Source: Sandaracinobacter neustonicus (lineage in GTDB: Bacteria > Pseudomonadota > Alphaproteobacteria > Sphingomonadales > Sphingomonadaceae). Taken from it: a DNA stretch of 51,343 nt. The notes below the pieces were generated by a model. It was not told the DNA's origin. It saw only the letters and a list, made by a program, of their open reading frames with translations, and ran no database searches. This document shows, piece after piece, positions 31,070-39,832 of this stretch (position 1 is its first letter; each line of letters opens with the position of its first letter). Location: NCBI RefSeq assembly GCF_006385875.1, contig NZ_VFSU01000002.1, forward strand, positions 1 to 51,343, in the 5' to 3' direction. The translations under genes and the position numbers were made by a program.

Positions 31070-32392
31070 CTATTCGATGGTGCGCGCGAGGTTGCGGTTC
31101 AGCCAGAGCGCAATCAACGTGCCCACCGCGCCCGACAGCAGATACGCCCCCGACGAGATCAGCCCGAACTCGGAGGAGAGCAGCAGCGCCGCCAGCGGCG
31201 CAAACCCTGCGCCGAACATCCACGCAAGGTCAGACGTCAGCGCCGAGCCGGTGTAGCGATAGCGGATCGGGAAGCTGGACGAAATCGCGCCCGAGGATTG
31301 CCCGAACGACAGGCCCAGCAGCACGAAGCCCGTCAGCATGAAGGCGATTTCCCCGCCCTGCCCTGCCCCCAGCAACTGTGGCGCGAAGCCGGAGAAGGCG
31401 GCAATGGCGGCGGCCGAAACCCCCAGCACGGTGCGGCGGCCGAAACGGTCCGCCAGCAGGCCGGAGGCGATGATGGCGGCGATCCCGAACAGCGCGGCAA
31501 TCGCCTCGATCATCAGGAAGCGCACCGGCGGTTCGGTGGTGAACAGAAACACCCATGAAAGGGGAAACACAGTCACCATGTGGAACATGGCGAAGCTGGC
31601 GAGCGGGGCGAACGCCCCGGCCGCGATCACCCGCCATTGCGCGCGCACGGTTTCCACCACGGGCGAAGGCTCCAGCTCGCGGCCTTCGAACAAATGGGTG
31701 TACTCCGGCGTCACCACGATCCTGAGGCGCGCAAACAGCGCCACCACGTTGATCGCGAACGCCACGAAGAAAGGATAGCGCCAGCCCCAATCGAGGAAAT
31801 CCTGCGCCGGAAGCGAATGGATCAGGAAGGCGAACAACAGGCTGGCGATGATCAGGCCGATGGGCGCGCCCAGTTGCGGCAGCATGGCATACCAGCCGCG
31901 CTTGCCCGCCGGCGCGTTCAGCGCCAGCAGAGAGGCAAGCCCGTCCCATGAGCCGCCCAGCGCCACGCCCTGCCCGGCGCGGAACAGCACCAGCAGCACG
32001 GCAGAGGCGATGCCGATCCGTTCATAGCCCGGCAGAAAGGCGATGGCCGCCGTCGCCCCGCCCAGCAGGAACAGCGCCGCCGTCAGCTTGGTGCCGCGCC
32101 CGTAACGACGATCGACGGCGGTAAAGAAGAAGGTGCCCACGGGCCGCGCCACGAAGGCGACCGCGAACACCGCGAACGACACCAGCGTGCCCGTCAGCGG
32201 ATCGAGGAAGGGAAACACCACCTTCGGGAACACCAGCACAGAGGCGATGGCGTAAACGAAGAAATCGAAGAATTCCGAGGCGCGGCCGATCACCACGCCC
32301 ACAGCGATTTCGCCCGGCTCCACCCGGTGGCCGCCGCCATGGGCGGCATCGTTGATTTCGCGCGCGTCGCGTTCTGCTGCTGTCGCCGTCAT
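31070..32392 (-). CDS. MFS transporter, metabolite:H+ symporter (ProP/KgtP-like) type
   Basis: A 440-aa inner-membrane transporter with about 12 helices. Signature MFS motifs occur after helix 2 (AVDRRYGRGTKL) and in the second half (LADRFGRRTVLG). The start region GVVIGRASEFFDFFVYAIASVLVFPKVVFP is typical of the metabolite:H+ symporter branch, which carries dicarboxylates, shikimate or osmolytes. The substrate is not readable. The ATG at 32390-32392 is preferred; the longer frame to 32491 adds a non-conserved segment. It diverges from cyoA across 126 bp. Confidence 0.9.
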   Translation of the reverse strand: MTATAAERDAREINDAAHGGGHRVEPGEIAVGVVIGRASEFFDFFVYAIASVLVFPKVVFPFLDPLTGTLVSFAVFAVAFVARPVGTFFFTAVDRRYGRGTKLTAALFLLGGATAAIAFLPGYERIGIASAVLLVLFRAGQGVALGGSWDGLASLLALNAPAGKRGWYAMLPQLGAPIGLIIASLLFAFLIHSLPAQDFLDWGWRYPFFVAFAINVVALFARLRIVVTPEYTHLFEGRELEPSPVVETVRAQWRVIAAGAFAPLASFAMFHMVTVFPLSWVFLFTTEPPVRFLMIEAIAALFGIAAIIASGLLADRFGRRTVLGVSAAAIAAFSGFAPQLLGAGQGGEIAFMLTGFVLLGLSFGQSSGAISSSFPIRYRYTGSALTSDLAWMFGAGFAPLAALLLSSEFGLISSGAYLLSGAVGTLIALWLNRNLARTIE

Positions 32393-32518
32393 GAAAATAC
32401 CCTGCAGGCCCACACAAGGGGCGGCACAAGTGGCCCCCTTTGTCTTTGCCGCGTCATAAGGGGATTGGGCAAAATGTCCTATGTGCTGCATTGCAGCACG
32501 AGGTTAGGCGCGCCGCCT
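32393..32518. promoter_or_regulatory. Divergent MFS/cyo promoter region with palindromes
   Basis: This 126-bp gap must serve both the transporter and the quinol-oxidase operon. It contains an odd-length perfect palindrome at 32483-32499 (GTGCTGCA-T-TGCAGCAC with one central base), 20 bp before the cyoA start. It also has an AAGGGGC...GCCCCCTT hairpin near 32415-32440. Either could be an operator. No clear Fnr or RegA consensus is seen. Confidence 0.4.
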
Positions 32519-33679
32519 ATGAGTCACTCTTCCCGTCTTGCGCGGCGCATTACGCCTGTGCTGTTGCTCACGCCGCTGCTGTCGGCTTGCGACATGATCG
32601 TGCTGAACCCGGCGGGAGACGTCGCACAGCAGCAGGGCGATCTGGTGGTGATTTCCACCCTGCTGATGCTGCTGATCATCGTGCCGGTGATGGCGCTGAC
32701 CATCTTCTTCGCGTGGAAATACCGCGCCGACAACAAAGAAGCCCGCTACGAGCCGGAGTGGAGCCACTCCACCCAGCTGGAACTGGCGATCTGGGGCGCG
32801 CCGCTGCTGATTATCATCTGTCTGGGCGCGCTGACATGGGTGGGCACCCACCTGCTCGATCCCTATCGCCCGCTGGCGCGCACCGCGCCGGGCCAGCCGG
32901 TGGCGGCCGATGTGCGGCCGCTGGAAGTGCAGGTGGTCGCGCTGGATTGGAAATGGCTGTTCATCTACCCCGAACAGGGCATCGCCACCGTGAACGAGCT
33001 GGTCGCCCCGGTGGATCGGCCGATCCGCTTCCGCATCTCCTCCTCGTCGGTGATGAACAGCTTCTATGTGCCCGCGCTTGCCGGGCAGATTTACGCGATG
33101 CCGGCGATGGAAACCAAGCTGCATGCGGTGTTCAACCGCCCCGGCAATTTCCGTGGCTTTTCCGCCAATTACAGCGGCGCGGGCTTCTCCGGCATGCGCT
33201 TCGACGCGCGCGGCCTGAGCAATGCCGATTTCGACAGCTGGGTGGAAACGGTGCGCGGCACCGCCGTCACGCTGGACCGCGCGGCCTATCTGAAGCTGGA
33301 ACAGCCCAGCGAGAATGTGCCGGTGACGCACTTCGGGCAGGTGGAGCGCGGGCTGTTCGACGCCGTGGTGAACCTGTGCGTGGAACCGGGCAAGATGTGC
33401 CAGCACGACATGATGGCGATTGACGCCAAGGGCGGCCTCGGCCTCGCGGGCGCCTATAATGTCGCGCAGCTGTCGCACGACAAGTTCGCCGCGCGCGGCA
33501 CCGATGGGGCGCGGCCTGCGCGCTTCATGGTCGCCGCCATGTGCGACACGCGGCCGGTGCCGTCGCACGAGTTCGAACTGCCAGATCCGGTGAATCTCGC
33601 GCCGCTGATCGGGGCCGGTCTGGCCCTGCGCGCTGGTGCAGTCTCGGCTGCGCTCTCCCCCATTCCCTCCCGTTTCTAA
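32519..33679 (+). CDS. cyoA: Cytochrome bo3-type quinol oxidase subunit II
   Basis: A 386-aa membrane-anchored lipoprotein: the lipobox LLSAC puts the lipid-bearing cysteine at residue 24. Two helices (about 42-66 and 90-108) and a periplasmic cupredoxin domain follow. The domain keeps the fold ([42 protein letters not shown]). It lacks the CxxxC and His ligands of CuA that ctaC at 10280 has. Loss of CuA is the mark of quinol oxidases. The start at 32519 gives the proper signal sequence; a 15-codon longer frame does not. First gene of cyoABCD. Confidence 0.95.
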   Translation: MSHSSRLARRITPVLLLTPLLSACDMIVLNPAGDVAQQQGDLVVISTLLMLLIIVPVMALTIFFAWKYRADNKEARYEPEWSHSTQLELAIWGAPLLIIICLGALTWVGTHLLDPYRPLARTAPGQPVAADVRPLEVQVVALDWKWLFIYPEQGIATVNELVAPVDRPIRFRISSSSVMNSFYVPALAGQIYAMPAMETKLHAVFNRPGNFRGFSANYSGAGFSGMRFDARGLSNADFDSWVETVRGTAVTLDRAAYLKLEQPSENVPVTHFGQVERGLFDAVVNLCVEPGKMCQHDMMAIDAKGGLGLAGAYNVAQLSHDKFAARGTDGARPARFMVAAMCDTRPVPSHEFELPDPVNLAPLIGAGLALRAGAVSAALSPIPSRF

Positions 33680-33695
33680 AAAGGCCGTGACCGCA

Positions 33696-35705
33696 ATGTC
33701 CGCCCCCGAACCCACTGCCATCAGCCCGATCTTCGGGCGGCTCACGCTGGACGTGCTGCCGCTGCACGAGCCGATCGTCGTCGCCACCTTCATCGCCGTG
33801 GTGATCGGCGGCGCTGCCGTGCTGGCGCTTATCACCAAGTTCAAGCTGTGGGGCATGCTGTGGAACGACTGGTTCACCAGCGTGGACCATAAGAAAATCG
33901 GCATCATGTATATGGTGCTGGGGCTGGTGATGTTCCTGCGCGGCTTCGCGGACGCCATCATGATGCGGCTGCAACAGGTGATGGGCTTCAACGGCTCAGA
34001 AGGCTATCTGAACGCCCACCATTATGATCAGATCTTCACCGCGCACGGGGTGATCATGATCTTCTTCGTGGCGATGCCGTTCGTCACGGGGCTGATGAAC
34101 TATCTGGTGCCGCTGCAGATCGGCGCGCGGGATGTGTCTTTCCCGTTCCTCAACAATTTCAGCTTCTGGATGACGACGGCTGGCGCGGTGCTGGTGATGA
34201 TGTCGCTGTTCGTCGGCGAATTCGCGCAGACCGGCTGGCTTGCCTATCCGCCGCTGTCCGGCATCGCCTACAGCCCGGCGTCCGGCGTGGATTATTACAT
34301 CTGGGCGCTGCAGATCGCGGGCGTGGGCACCACCCTTTCCGGCATCAACCTGATCGTCACGATCATCAAGCTGCGCGCGCCGGGGATGAGCCTGATGCGC
34401 ATGCCGGTGTTCACCTGGACGTCGCTTTGCACCAACGTGCTGATCGTCGCCTCCTTCCCGGTGCTGACGGGCGTGCTGCTGCTGCTCAGCCTTGATCGCT
34501 ATGTGGGGACGAACTTCTTCACCAATGATTTCGGCGGCAGCCCGATGATGTATGTGAACCTGATCTGGATCTGGGGCCACCCGGAAGTCTACATCCTGAT
34601 CCTGCCGCTGTTCGGGGTGTTTTCCGAAATCACCGCCACCTTCTCGGGCAAGCGGCTGTTCGGCTATACCTCCATGGTCTACGCCACCGTTGTTATCACC
34701 ATCCTCTCCTACGTCGTCTGGCTGCACCATTTCTTCACCATGGGCTCGGGCGCGTCGGTGAACAGCTTCTTCGGCATCACGACGATGGTGATTTCGATCC
34801 CCACCGGGGCCAAGCTGTTCAACTGGCTGTTCACCATGTATCGCGGCCGCATTCGCTTCGATCTGCCGATGATGTGGACTGTCGCCTTCATGCTGACCTT
34901 CGTTGTCGGCGGGATGACGGGCGTGCTGCTGGCGGTGCCCCCGGCCGACTTCGTGCTGCACAACTCCTTGTTCCTGATCGCCCACTTCCACAATGTGATC
35001 ATCGGCGGCGTGCTGTTCGGCCTGTTCGCGGCGATCAACTTCTGGTGGCCCAAGGCCTTCGGCTTCAAGCTGGATATGTTCTGGGGCAAGATCAGCTTCT
35101 GGTGCTGGGTTGTCGGCTTCTGGCTGGCGTTCATGCCGCTCTATGTGCTGGGCCTGATGGGCGTCACGCGGCGGATGCGGGTGTTCGATGATCCGTCCTT
35201 GCAAATCTGGTTCATCATCGCCGGGATCGGCGCGGTGATCATTGCCGCCGGGATCGGGGCGATGCTGGTGCAGTTCGCGGTTTCCATCTGGAAGCGGAAC
35301 GAACTGCGCGACGAAACCGGGGACCCGTGGAACGGCCGCACGCTGGAATGGGCCACATCTTCCCCGCCGCCGGATTACAACTTCGCCTTCACGCCGGTGG
35401 TGCATGGGCTGGATGCCTGGCACGAGATGAAGCAGGCTGGCGTGAAGCGCCCGCTGGACGGCTTCCGCGCCATCCACATGCCGAAGAACACCGGCACGGG
35501 CGTGGTGCTGGCGGCGCTCAGCCTCGTCTGCGGCTTCGCGCTGATCTGGTATATGTGGTGGCTGGCGATCCTCAGCTTTGTGGGGCTGGTGGGCTATGCC
35601 ATCTACCACACGTTCAACTACAAGCGGGACTTCCACATCCCGGTTGAAACCGTGGCCGAAACCGAAGCCGCGCGCACGCGCCAGCTCGCAACCGTGGGGG
35701 CCTGA
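33696..35705 (+). CDS. cyoB: Cytochrome bo3-type quinol oxidase subunit I
   Basis: A 669-aa heme-copper core with about 15 helices. Heme and copper ligands: H117 and H432 (low-spin heme), H430 (heme o3), H295, H344 and H345 (CuB), with Y299 in GHPEVY and K373 on the K-channel. The quinol-binding residues known from E. coli CyoB are all present at the same spacing: R82, D86, H109 and Q112 ([15 protein letters not shown]). Quinol is therefore the electron donor. The heme type (o or b) is not readable. The ATG at 33696 lies 16 bp past cyoA. Confidence 0.97.
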   Translation: MSAPEPTAISPIFGRLTLDVLPLHEPIVVATFIAVVIGGAAVLALITKFKLWGMLWNDWFTSVDHKKIGIMYMVLGLVMFLRGFADAIMMRLQQVMGFNGSEGYLNAHHYDQIFTAHGVIMIFFVAMPFVTGLMNYLVPLQIGARDVSFPFLNNFSFWMTTAGAVLVMMSLFVGEFAQTGWLAYPPLSGIAYSPASGVDYYIWALQIAGVGTTLSGINLIVTIIKLRAPGMSLMRMPVFTWTSLCTNVLIVASFPVLTGVLLLLSLDRYVGTNFFTNDFGGSPMMYVNLIWIWGHPEVYILILPLFGVFSEITATFSGKRLFGYTSMVYATVVITILSYVVWLHHFFTMGSGASVNSFFGITTMVISIPTGAKLFNWLFTMYRGRIRFDLPMMWTVAFMLTFVVGGMTGVLLAVPPADFVLHNSLFLIAHFHNVIIGGVLFGLFAAINFWWPKAFGFKLDMFWGKISFWCWVVGFWLAFMPLYVLGLMGVTRRMRVFDDPSLQIWFIIAGIGAVIIAAGIGAMLVQFAVSIWKRNELRDETGDPWNGRTLEWATSSPPPDYNFAFTPVVHGLDAWHEMKQAGVKRPLDGFRAIHMPKNTGTGVVLAALSLVCGFALIWYMWWLAILSFVGLVGYAIYHTFNYKRDFHIPVETVAETEAARTRQLATVGA

Positions 35706-35708
35706 ACC

Positions 35709-36335
35709 ATGAGCAGCACAAGCACCCCCGCCGAACTGACGGCGCATTATTACGATCTGCACGAGCATGATCATCCCGAAGGCGGCAGCACCATGCTGGG
35801 CTTCTGGATTTACCTGATGAGCGACTGCCTGATCTTCGCCATCCTGTTCGCGGCCTATGCCGTGCTGGGCGGCAATCTGGCGGCCGGGCCGGGGCCGCAG
35901 GATCTGTTCGATCTGCCGCTGGTGGCGCTGAACACGGCGATGCTGCTGTTCTCCTCCATCACCTATGGCTTTGCGATGCTGGCGATGGTGCGGGGCGATA
36001 AGCAGAAGGTGCTGCTGTGGCTGGCCATCACCGGCCTGTTCGGCCTCGCCTTCCTCTCGATCGAATTGTACGAGTTCCACCACCTGATCCATGTGGGGGC
36101 GACGCCGCAACGCTCGGCGTTCCTCTCCGCCTTCTTCACGCTGGTGGGCACGCACGGGCTGCACGTGACGTTCGGCCTGATCTGGCTCGTCACGCTGATG
36201 GTGCAGGTGAACCGCTTCGGCCTGAAGCCTGCGAACCAGCGGCGGCTGATGTGCCTCAGCCTGTTCTGGCACTTTCTGGACGTCATCTGGATCGGCGTCT
36301 TCACATTCGTCTATCTGATGGGGATGCTGCGGTGA
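35709..36335 (+). CDS. cyoC: Cytochrome bo3-type quinol oxidase subunit III
   Basis: A 208-aa membrane protein with five helices, the usual number for CyoC (ctaE has seven). Conserved segments are [29 protein letters not shown]-like [16 protein letters not shown], and [22 protein letters not shown] at the end. It starts 3 bp past cyoB and its stop overlaps the GTG of cyoD. Confidence 0.95.
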   Translation: MSSTSTPAELTAHYYDLHEHDHPEGGSTMLGFWIYLMSDCLIFAILFAAYAVLGGNLAAGPGPQDLFDLPLVALNTAMLLFSSITYGFAMLAMVRGDKQKVLLWLAITGLFGLAFLSIELYEFHHLIHVGATPQRSAFLSAFFTLVGTHGLHVTFGLIWLVTLMVQVNRFGLKPANQRRLMCLSLFWHFLDVIWIGVFTFVYLMGMLR

Positions 36336-36706
36336 GCGACAATCACGACCATGGTGCCCACCACGGGCATGACGAAGGCACCGCCCACGGCTCCTTACGC
36401 GATTATGTGATCGGCTTTGTCCTGTCCGTGATCCTCACCGCCATTCCCTTCTGGCTGGTGATGGCGCGGCCGCTGGCGAACGATGTGACGGCGGTTCTGG
36501 TGATGGCATTCGCTGCCGTGCAGATCGTGGTGCACATGGTCTACTTCCTGCACATGAACGGCAAATCCGAAGGCGGCTGGACTTTGACGGCGCTTGTCTT
36601 CACCATCATCGTCGTCGTCATCATGCTGAGCGGTTCGCTGTGGGTTATGTACCATCTGAACACGAACATGATGCCCTCCATGGAAGAGATGCGGCAAATC
36701 CCGTGA
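36332..36706 (+). CDS. cyoD: Cytochrome bo3-type quinol oxidase subunit IV
   Basis: A 124-aa protein with three helices and a His-rich N-terminus ([13 protein letters not shown]). The family signature [21 protein letters not shown] and MVYFLHMN are present. CyoD helps assemble the CuB centre in E. coli. The GTG start at 36332 overlaps the cyoC stop, and the TGA overlaps the next GTG, so the genes are translationally coupled. Confidence 0.94.
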   Translation: MSDNHDHGAHHGHDEGTAHGSLRDYVIGFVLSVILTAIPFWLVMARPLANDVTAVLVMAFAAVQIVVHMVYFLHMNGKSEGGWTLTALVFTIIVVVIMLSGSLWVMYHLNTNMMPSMEEMRQIP

Positions 36707-37401
36707 GTTCCACGGCCCGCGCAGGCGGGCGGCGGTGGCCGGTGGCGGCCCTGCTGTTGCTGGCAGGGCTGTTCGTCGCGCTGGGCGTCTGGCAGCTGGA
36801 GCGCCGCGAGTGGAAGCATGAGCTGATCGCCGCAGTGGATGCCCGCGCCCATGCCGCGCCGGTGCAGGCCCCCGGCCCCGCGCAGTGGCCACGCATCACC
36901 GCTGACAGCCACGCCTATCTGAACGTCCGCGCGGCAGGCCGCTACCTGCCAGGGCAAGACAGTTTCGTTCAGGCCGTCACCGCGCTTGGCGGCGGCTATT
37001 GGCTGCTCACCCCGCTGCAAACGGCGGATGGCGTCATCCTCATCAACCGGGGCTTCGTGCCAAAGCGCGCCGCGCCCGCCGTGCCGACAGGCGAGGTGTC
37101 GGTCAGCGGCCTGCTCAGGCTCACCGAGCCGAATGGCGGCTTCCTGCGCCGCAACGATCCCGCCACCGGGCGCTGGTATTCCCGTGACGTCGCCGCCATT
37201 GCCGCCGCGCATGGCCTTTCGAACGTCGCGCCTTATTTCATCGACGCTGCTCGCGATCCCGCAGCCGCGCCCGGCGATCCCGTCGGCGGCCTCACGGTGA
37301 TCCGCTTTTCCGACAACCATATGTCCTACGCGCTCACATGGTTCGCAATGGCGCTGATGTCGCTGGGCGGGGCGTTTCTGGTCTGGCGGCGGCGGATATG
37401 A
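36703..37401 (+). CDS. SURF1-family oxidase assembly protein (copy associated with quinol oxidase)
   Basis: A 232-aa protein with two membrane helices (about 12-29 and 208-228) and the SURF1 landmarks GLFVALGVWQLERREWKHELIA, RYLPGQD, VILINRGFVP and NHMSYALTWFAMALMSLGG. It is distinct from the SURF1 at 15584. It begins with a GTG overlapping the cyoD stop and overlaps the kinase start by 4 bp. The clear inference is assembly of the cyo oxidase. If so, that oxidase may contain heme A, because bo3 enzymes such as E. coli's have no SURF1. Confidence 0.9.
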   Translation: MSSTARAGGRRWPVAALLLLAGLFVALGVWQLERREWKHELIAAVDARAHAAPVQAPGPAQWPRITADSHAYLNVRAAGRYLPGQDSFVQAVTALGGGYWLLTPLQTADGVILINRGFVPKRAAPAVPTGEVSVSGLLRLTEPNGGFLRRNDPATGRWYSRDVAAIAAAHGLSNVAPYFIDAARDPAAAPGDPVGGLTVIRFSDNHMSYALTWFAMALMSLGGAFLVWRRRI

Positions 37402-38702
37402 AGCGCTGGCCCATCCGCGCCATCACCTCGGCGGACGCAGACGCCGGGCGGCGCAACATGCGGCTGCTGCTCCAGCTGCGCTGGCTGGCGGTGGCGGGGC
37501 AGTTGCTGACGATCCTGCTCGTCGAGCGGGTGATGGGCATCGAATTGCCGGTGGGCGCGCTGCTGCTGGCCCCCATCGGCCTTGCCGCCATCAACATCGG
37601 CACGCTGCCGGTGCTCTACCGGCGGCAGGATGTCTCCAACACCGAGCTGACCGTGGCGCTGCTGGTCGATGTCGCCGCGCTCGCATGGCAGCTGCACCTG
37701 ACGGGCGGGATGACCAATCCCTTTGTTTACCTGTTCCTGCTGCAGGTGGTGCTGGCCGCCGTGCTGCTGAAGCCCGCCACGGCATGGGGCATCACGGCCG
37801 CCGCGCTGCTGGCGCTGCTGCTGCTGGCGCTCACCACCGAACCGCTGGCGCTGCCGCCGCGCTGGGCGCCGCAGCCGATGGAGCTGTATCTGCTGGGCAG
37901 CCTCGTCTGTTTCGCCATGGTGGCGCTGCTGCTGGTGGCCTTCGTCACCCGCGTCAGCCGCAACCTGTCGGATCGCGACGCCGCGCTCGCCGCCAGCCGC
38001 CAGCGCGCGGCAGAGGAAGATCATATCGTCCGCATGGCGCTGCTGGCGTCGGGCGCGGCGCATGAACTGGGCACCCCGCTCTCCTCGATGGCGGTGCTCG
38101 TGGGGGACTGGAAGAAGCTGCCGCTCCTCTCCGGCAACCACGAGATGCAGGAGGATCTGGCCGACATGACGGCCGCCATCGCCCGCTGCAAGGCCATCGT
38201 CAGCGGCATCCTCGCCTCGGCCGGGGAAGCGCGCGGAATCGCCCCGCAGCCCACCAGCGCGCGGCAGTTCATGGTGGCCATCGTCAATGAATGGCGGGCA
38301 GACCGGCGCTATGGCTCCATCGCCTGGACAGACCGGCTGGGCGACGACGCGCCGATGCTGGCAGACCCGGCCTTGCGGCAGGTGATCGGAAACGCCATCG
38401 ACAATGCGCTGGACGTCTCGCCCGATTGGGTGGGCATCCACGCCATGATCGAAGGGGAGATGCTGGTGCTGGAGATATCGGATCGCGGCCCGGGCTTCAC
38501 GCCGGAGATGCTGAGCGCCTTCGGCCGCCCCTATCACTCCACCAAGGGCAAACCCGGCGGCGGGCTGGGGCTGTTCCTGCTGGTGAACGTGATCCGCAAG
38601 CTGGGCGGGGCCGTGACAGGGGCCAACCGCGCGGAAGGCGGCGCGCTGGTCAGGATCAGCCTGCCGCTGGCCGGGCTGGCGGGCCGGGAGGTTCCAGCAT
38701 GA
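37398..38702 (+). CDS. regB: RegB/PrrB-like redox-sensing histidine kinase
   Basis: A 434-aa sensor kinase with six membrane helices (about 25-190), no periplasmic sensor domain, and an H-box AAHELGTPLSSM with H222. The ATP-binding part has NAIDNALD, DRGPGF and GGGLGLFL. Two RegB hallmarks are present: the quinone-binding GGMTNPF loop (103-109) and a cysteine in the dimerisation helix (C264, IARCKAIVSGIL), where RegB has its redox switch cysteine. RegB senses respiratory redox state. It lies directly after the cyo genes and overlaps the SURF1 stop and the regulator start. Confidence 0.92.
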   Translation: MKRWPIRAITSADADAGRRNMRLLLQLRWLAVAGQLLTILLVERVMGIELPVGALLLAPIGLAAINIGTLPVLYRRQDVSNTELTVALLVDVAALAWQLHLTGGMTNPFVYLFLLQVVLAAVLLKPATAWGITAAALLALLLLALTTEPLALPPRWAPQPMELYLLGSLVCFAMVALLLVAFVTRVSRNLSDRDAALAASRQRAAEEDHIVRMALLASGAAHELGTPLSSMAVLVGDWKKLPLLSGNHEMQEDLADMTAAIARCKAIVSGILASAGEARGIAPQPTSARQFMVAIVNEWRADRRYGSIAWTDRLGDDAPMLADPALRQVIGNAIDNALDVSPDWVGIHAMIEGEMLVLEISDRGPGFTPEMLSAFGRPYHSTKGKPGGGLGLFLLVNVIRKLGGAVTGANRAEGGALVRISLPLAGLAGREVPA

Positions 38703-39229
38703 CCCAGCCGCTGCTGCTGATCGTGGAGGATGACGACGCCTTCGCCCGCACCCTGCAACGCTCGTTCGAACGGCGCGGCTACCGGGTGCTGCACGCCTCG
38801 GGCCTCGCAGATGTGGAGCTGCTGCTGCGCAGCCACCGCCCCGGCTTCGCCGTGGTGGACCTGAAGCTGGGCGGCAGCTCCGGCCTCGTCTGCGTGCAAC
38901 AACTGCGCGCGCACGATGCCGCGATGAAAATCGTCGTCCTCACCGGCTTCGCCAGCATCGCCACCGCCGTGGAAGCGATCAAGCTGGGGGCAGACCATTA
39001 TCTCGCCAAACCCTCCAACAGCGACGACATCGAAGCCGCCTTCGCCCGCGACGGCGGAGACCCGGACGCCCCCGTGGACGGGCGGCAATCCTCCATCAAA
39101 ACGCTGGAATGGGAACATATCCACCAGACACTGGTGGAAACCGATTTCAACATCTCAGAAGCGGCGCGGCGGCTGGGCATGCACCGGCGGACACTGGCGC
39201 GGAAGCTGGAGAAGCGGCAGGTTCGGTAA
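38699..39229 (+). CDS. regA: RegA/PrrA/ActR-like response regulator
   Basis: A 176-aa regulator. The receiver domain has D10-D12 (EDDD), the phosphoacceptor D54 (VVDLKLGG) and K104 (LAKPSN). After a short proline-containing linker comes a Fis-type helix-turn-helix (NISEAARRLGMHRRTLARKL, 151-170), the exact arrangement of RegA. In relatives RegA controls respiration, nitrogen and photosynthesis genes in response to redox. It overlaps regB by 4 bp and ends the operon. Control of cyo is a reasonable guess. Confidence 0.93.
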   Translation: MTQPLLLIVEDDDAFARTLQRSFERRGYRVLHASGLADVELLLRSHRPGFAVVDLKLGGSSGLVCVQQLRAHDAAMKIVVLTGFASIATAVEAIKLGADHYLAKPSNSDDIEAAFARDGGDPDAPVDGRQSSIKTLEWEHIHQTLVETDFNISEAARRLGMHRRTLARKLEKRQVR

Positions 39230-39435
39230 GCGGAGTGTCGCGGGGAGCGCAGTTGGCCTCCGGCGGCCCGGGCGCTGCCCGGGACCCGGCAGGGGCGTGA
39301 CGCCCCTGCACCCCCGAACTTTTTTGTAGCCCCTCCCCTTCAGGGGAGGGGTTGGGGTGGGGGCCATCCGCTTGGCGTGAGGATGGAGTTTATTGCCGGC
39401 GGCGCTTTGGGGCGTGTTCCACCCACCTCCCCACA

Positions 39436-39523
39436 CGTCACCCCGGACTTGATCCGGGGTCCAGCTGGTCTTCGGCAACGTTGCGGGTGGAAAGCTGGAC
39501 CCCGGATCAGGTCCGGGGTGACG
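39436..39523. repeat. Inverted-repeat element (CACCCCGGACTTGATCCGGG family), copy 2
   Basis: Arms 39436-39466 and 39493-39523 are 31 bp each with one mismatch; the loop is 26 bp. It matches the element at 28121-28207 in the arms but not in the loop. Confidence 0.8.
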
Positions 39524-39561
39524 GTTGTGGTTGTGGAGAGGGTGGTGGGTTTTCTCAGGGG

Positions 39562-39587
39562 CCTTCGACAGGCTCAGGCTGAGCGGG
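39562..39587. repeat. CTTCGACAGGCTCAGGCTGAGCGG repeat copy
   Basis: A single copy of the repeat family seen as an inverted pair at 792-888 and truncated at 19795. It lies inside the composite block. Confidence 0.75.
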
Positions 39588-39832
39588 TGGGGAGGTTGGG
39601 GAGGGGTGTAGAGGTTGATGGATCAGGCCCAGCGTTGCTCCCCTCTCTCCAACTCTCTCCCCAGCGGGGAGAGAGAGTCTGCGTAGCGCCGCAGGCAATC
39701 GAATCTGATCACCCGCATGGCGCTGGAGTTGGGGACGCAACGCTAATATTGAGGGTGCAGGGAAATCATTTCCCTGCCGGGTTCCAAGGGCGGAGCCCTT
39801 GGCCGCGCGGCGCGCAAAAACCCCTCCGCCCC

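Larger units (their letters stand above)
39252..39829. repeat. Composite intergenic repeat block, copy 2 (expanded)
   Basis: This fills most of the 603-bp gap between convergent regA (ends 39229) and the P-type ATPase (ends 39833). It repeats the modules of 22267-22616 in the same order: GGCAGGGGCGTGACGCC at about 39284, the CCCCTCCCC/GGGGAGGGG hairpin, GGGGCCATCCGCTTGGCG, GGATCAGGCCC, CGCAGGCAATCGAATCTGATC, and AGGGTGCAGGGAAATCATTTCCCTGCC. Two extra elements, at 39436-39523 and 39562-39587, are inserted in the middle. No gene is seen in the gap. Confidence 0.8.

Noticed and set aside
33996-36272. A 758-codon open frame on the minus strand across cyoB and cyoC
   Set aside because: It is the antisense shadow of strongly conserved oxidase genes. 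Its translation is rich in His, Arg, Gln and Glu with no domain. Long antisense frames are expected in GC-rich DNA.
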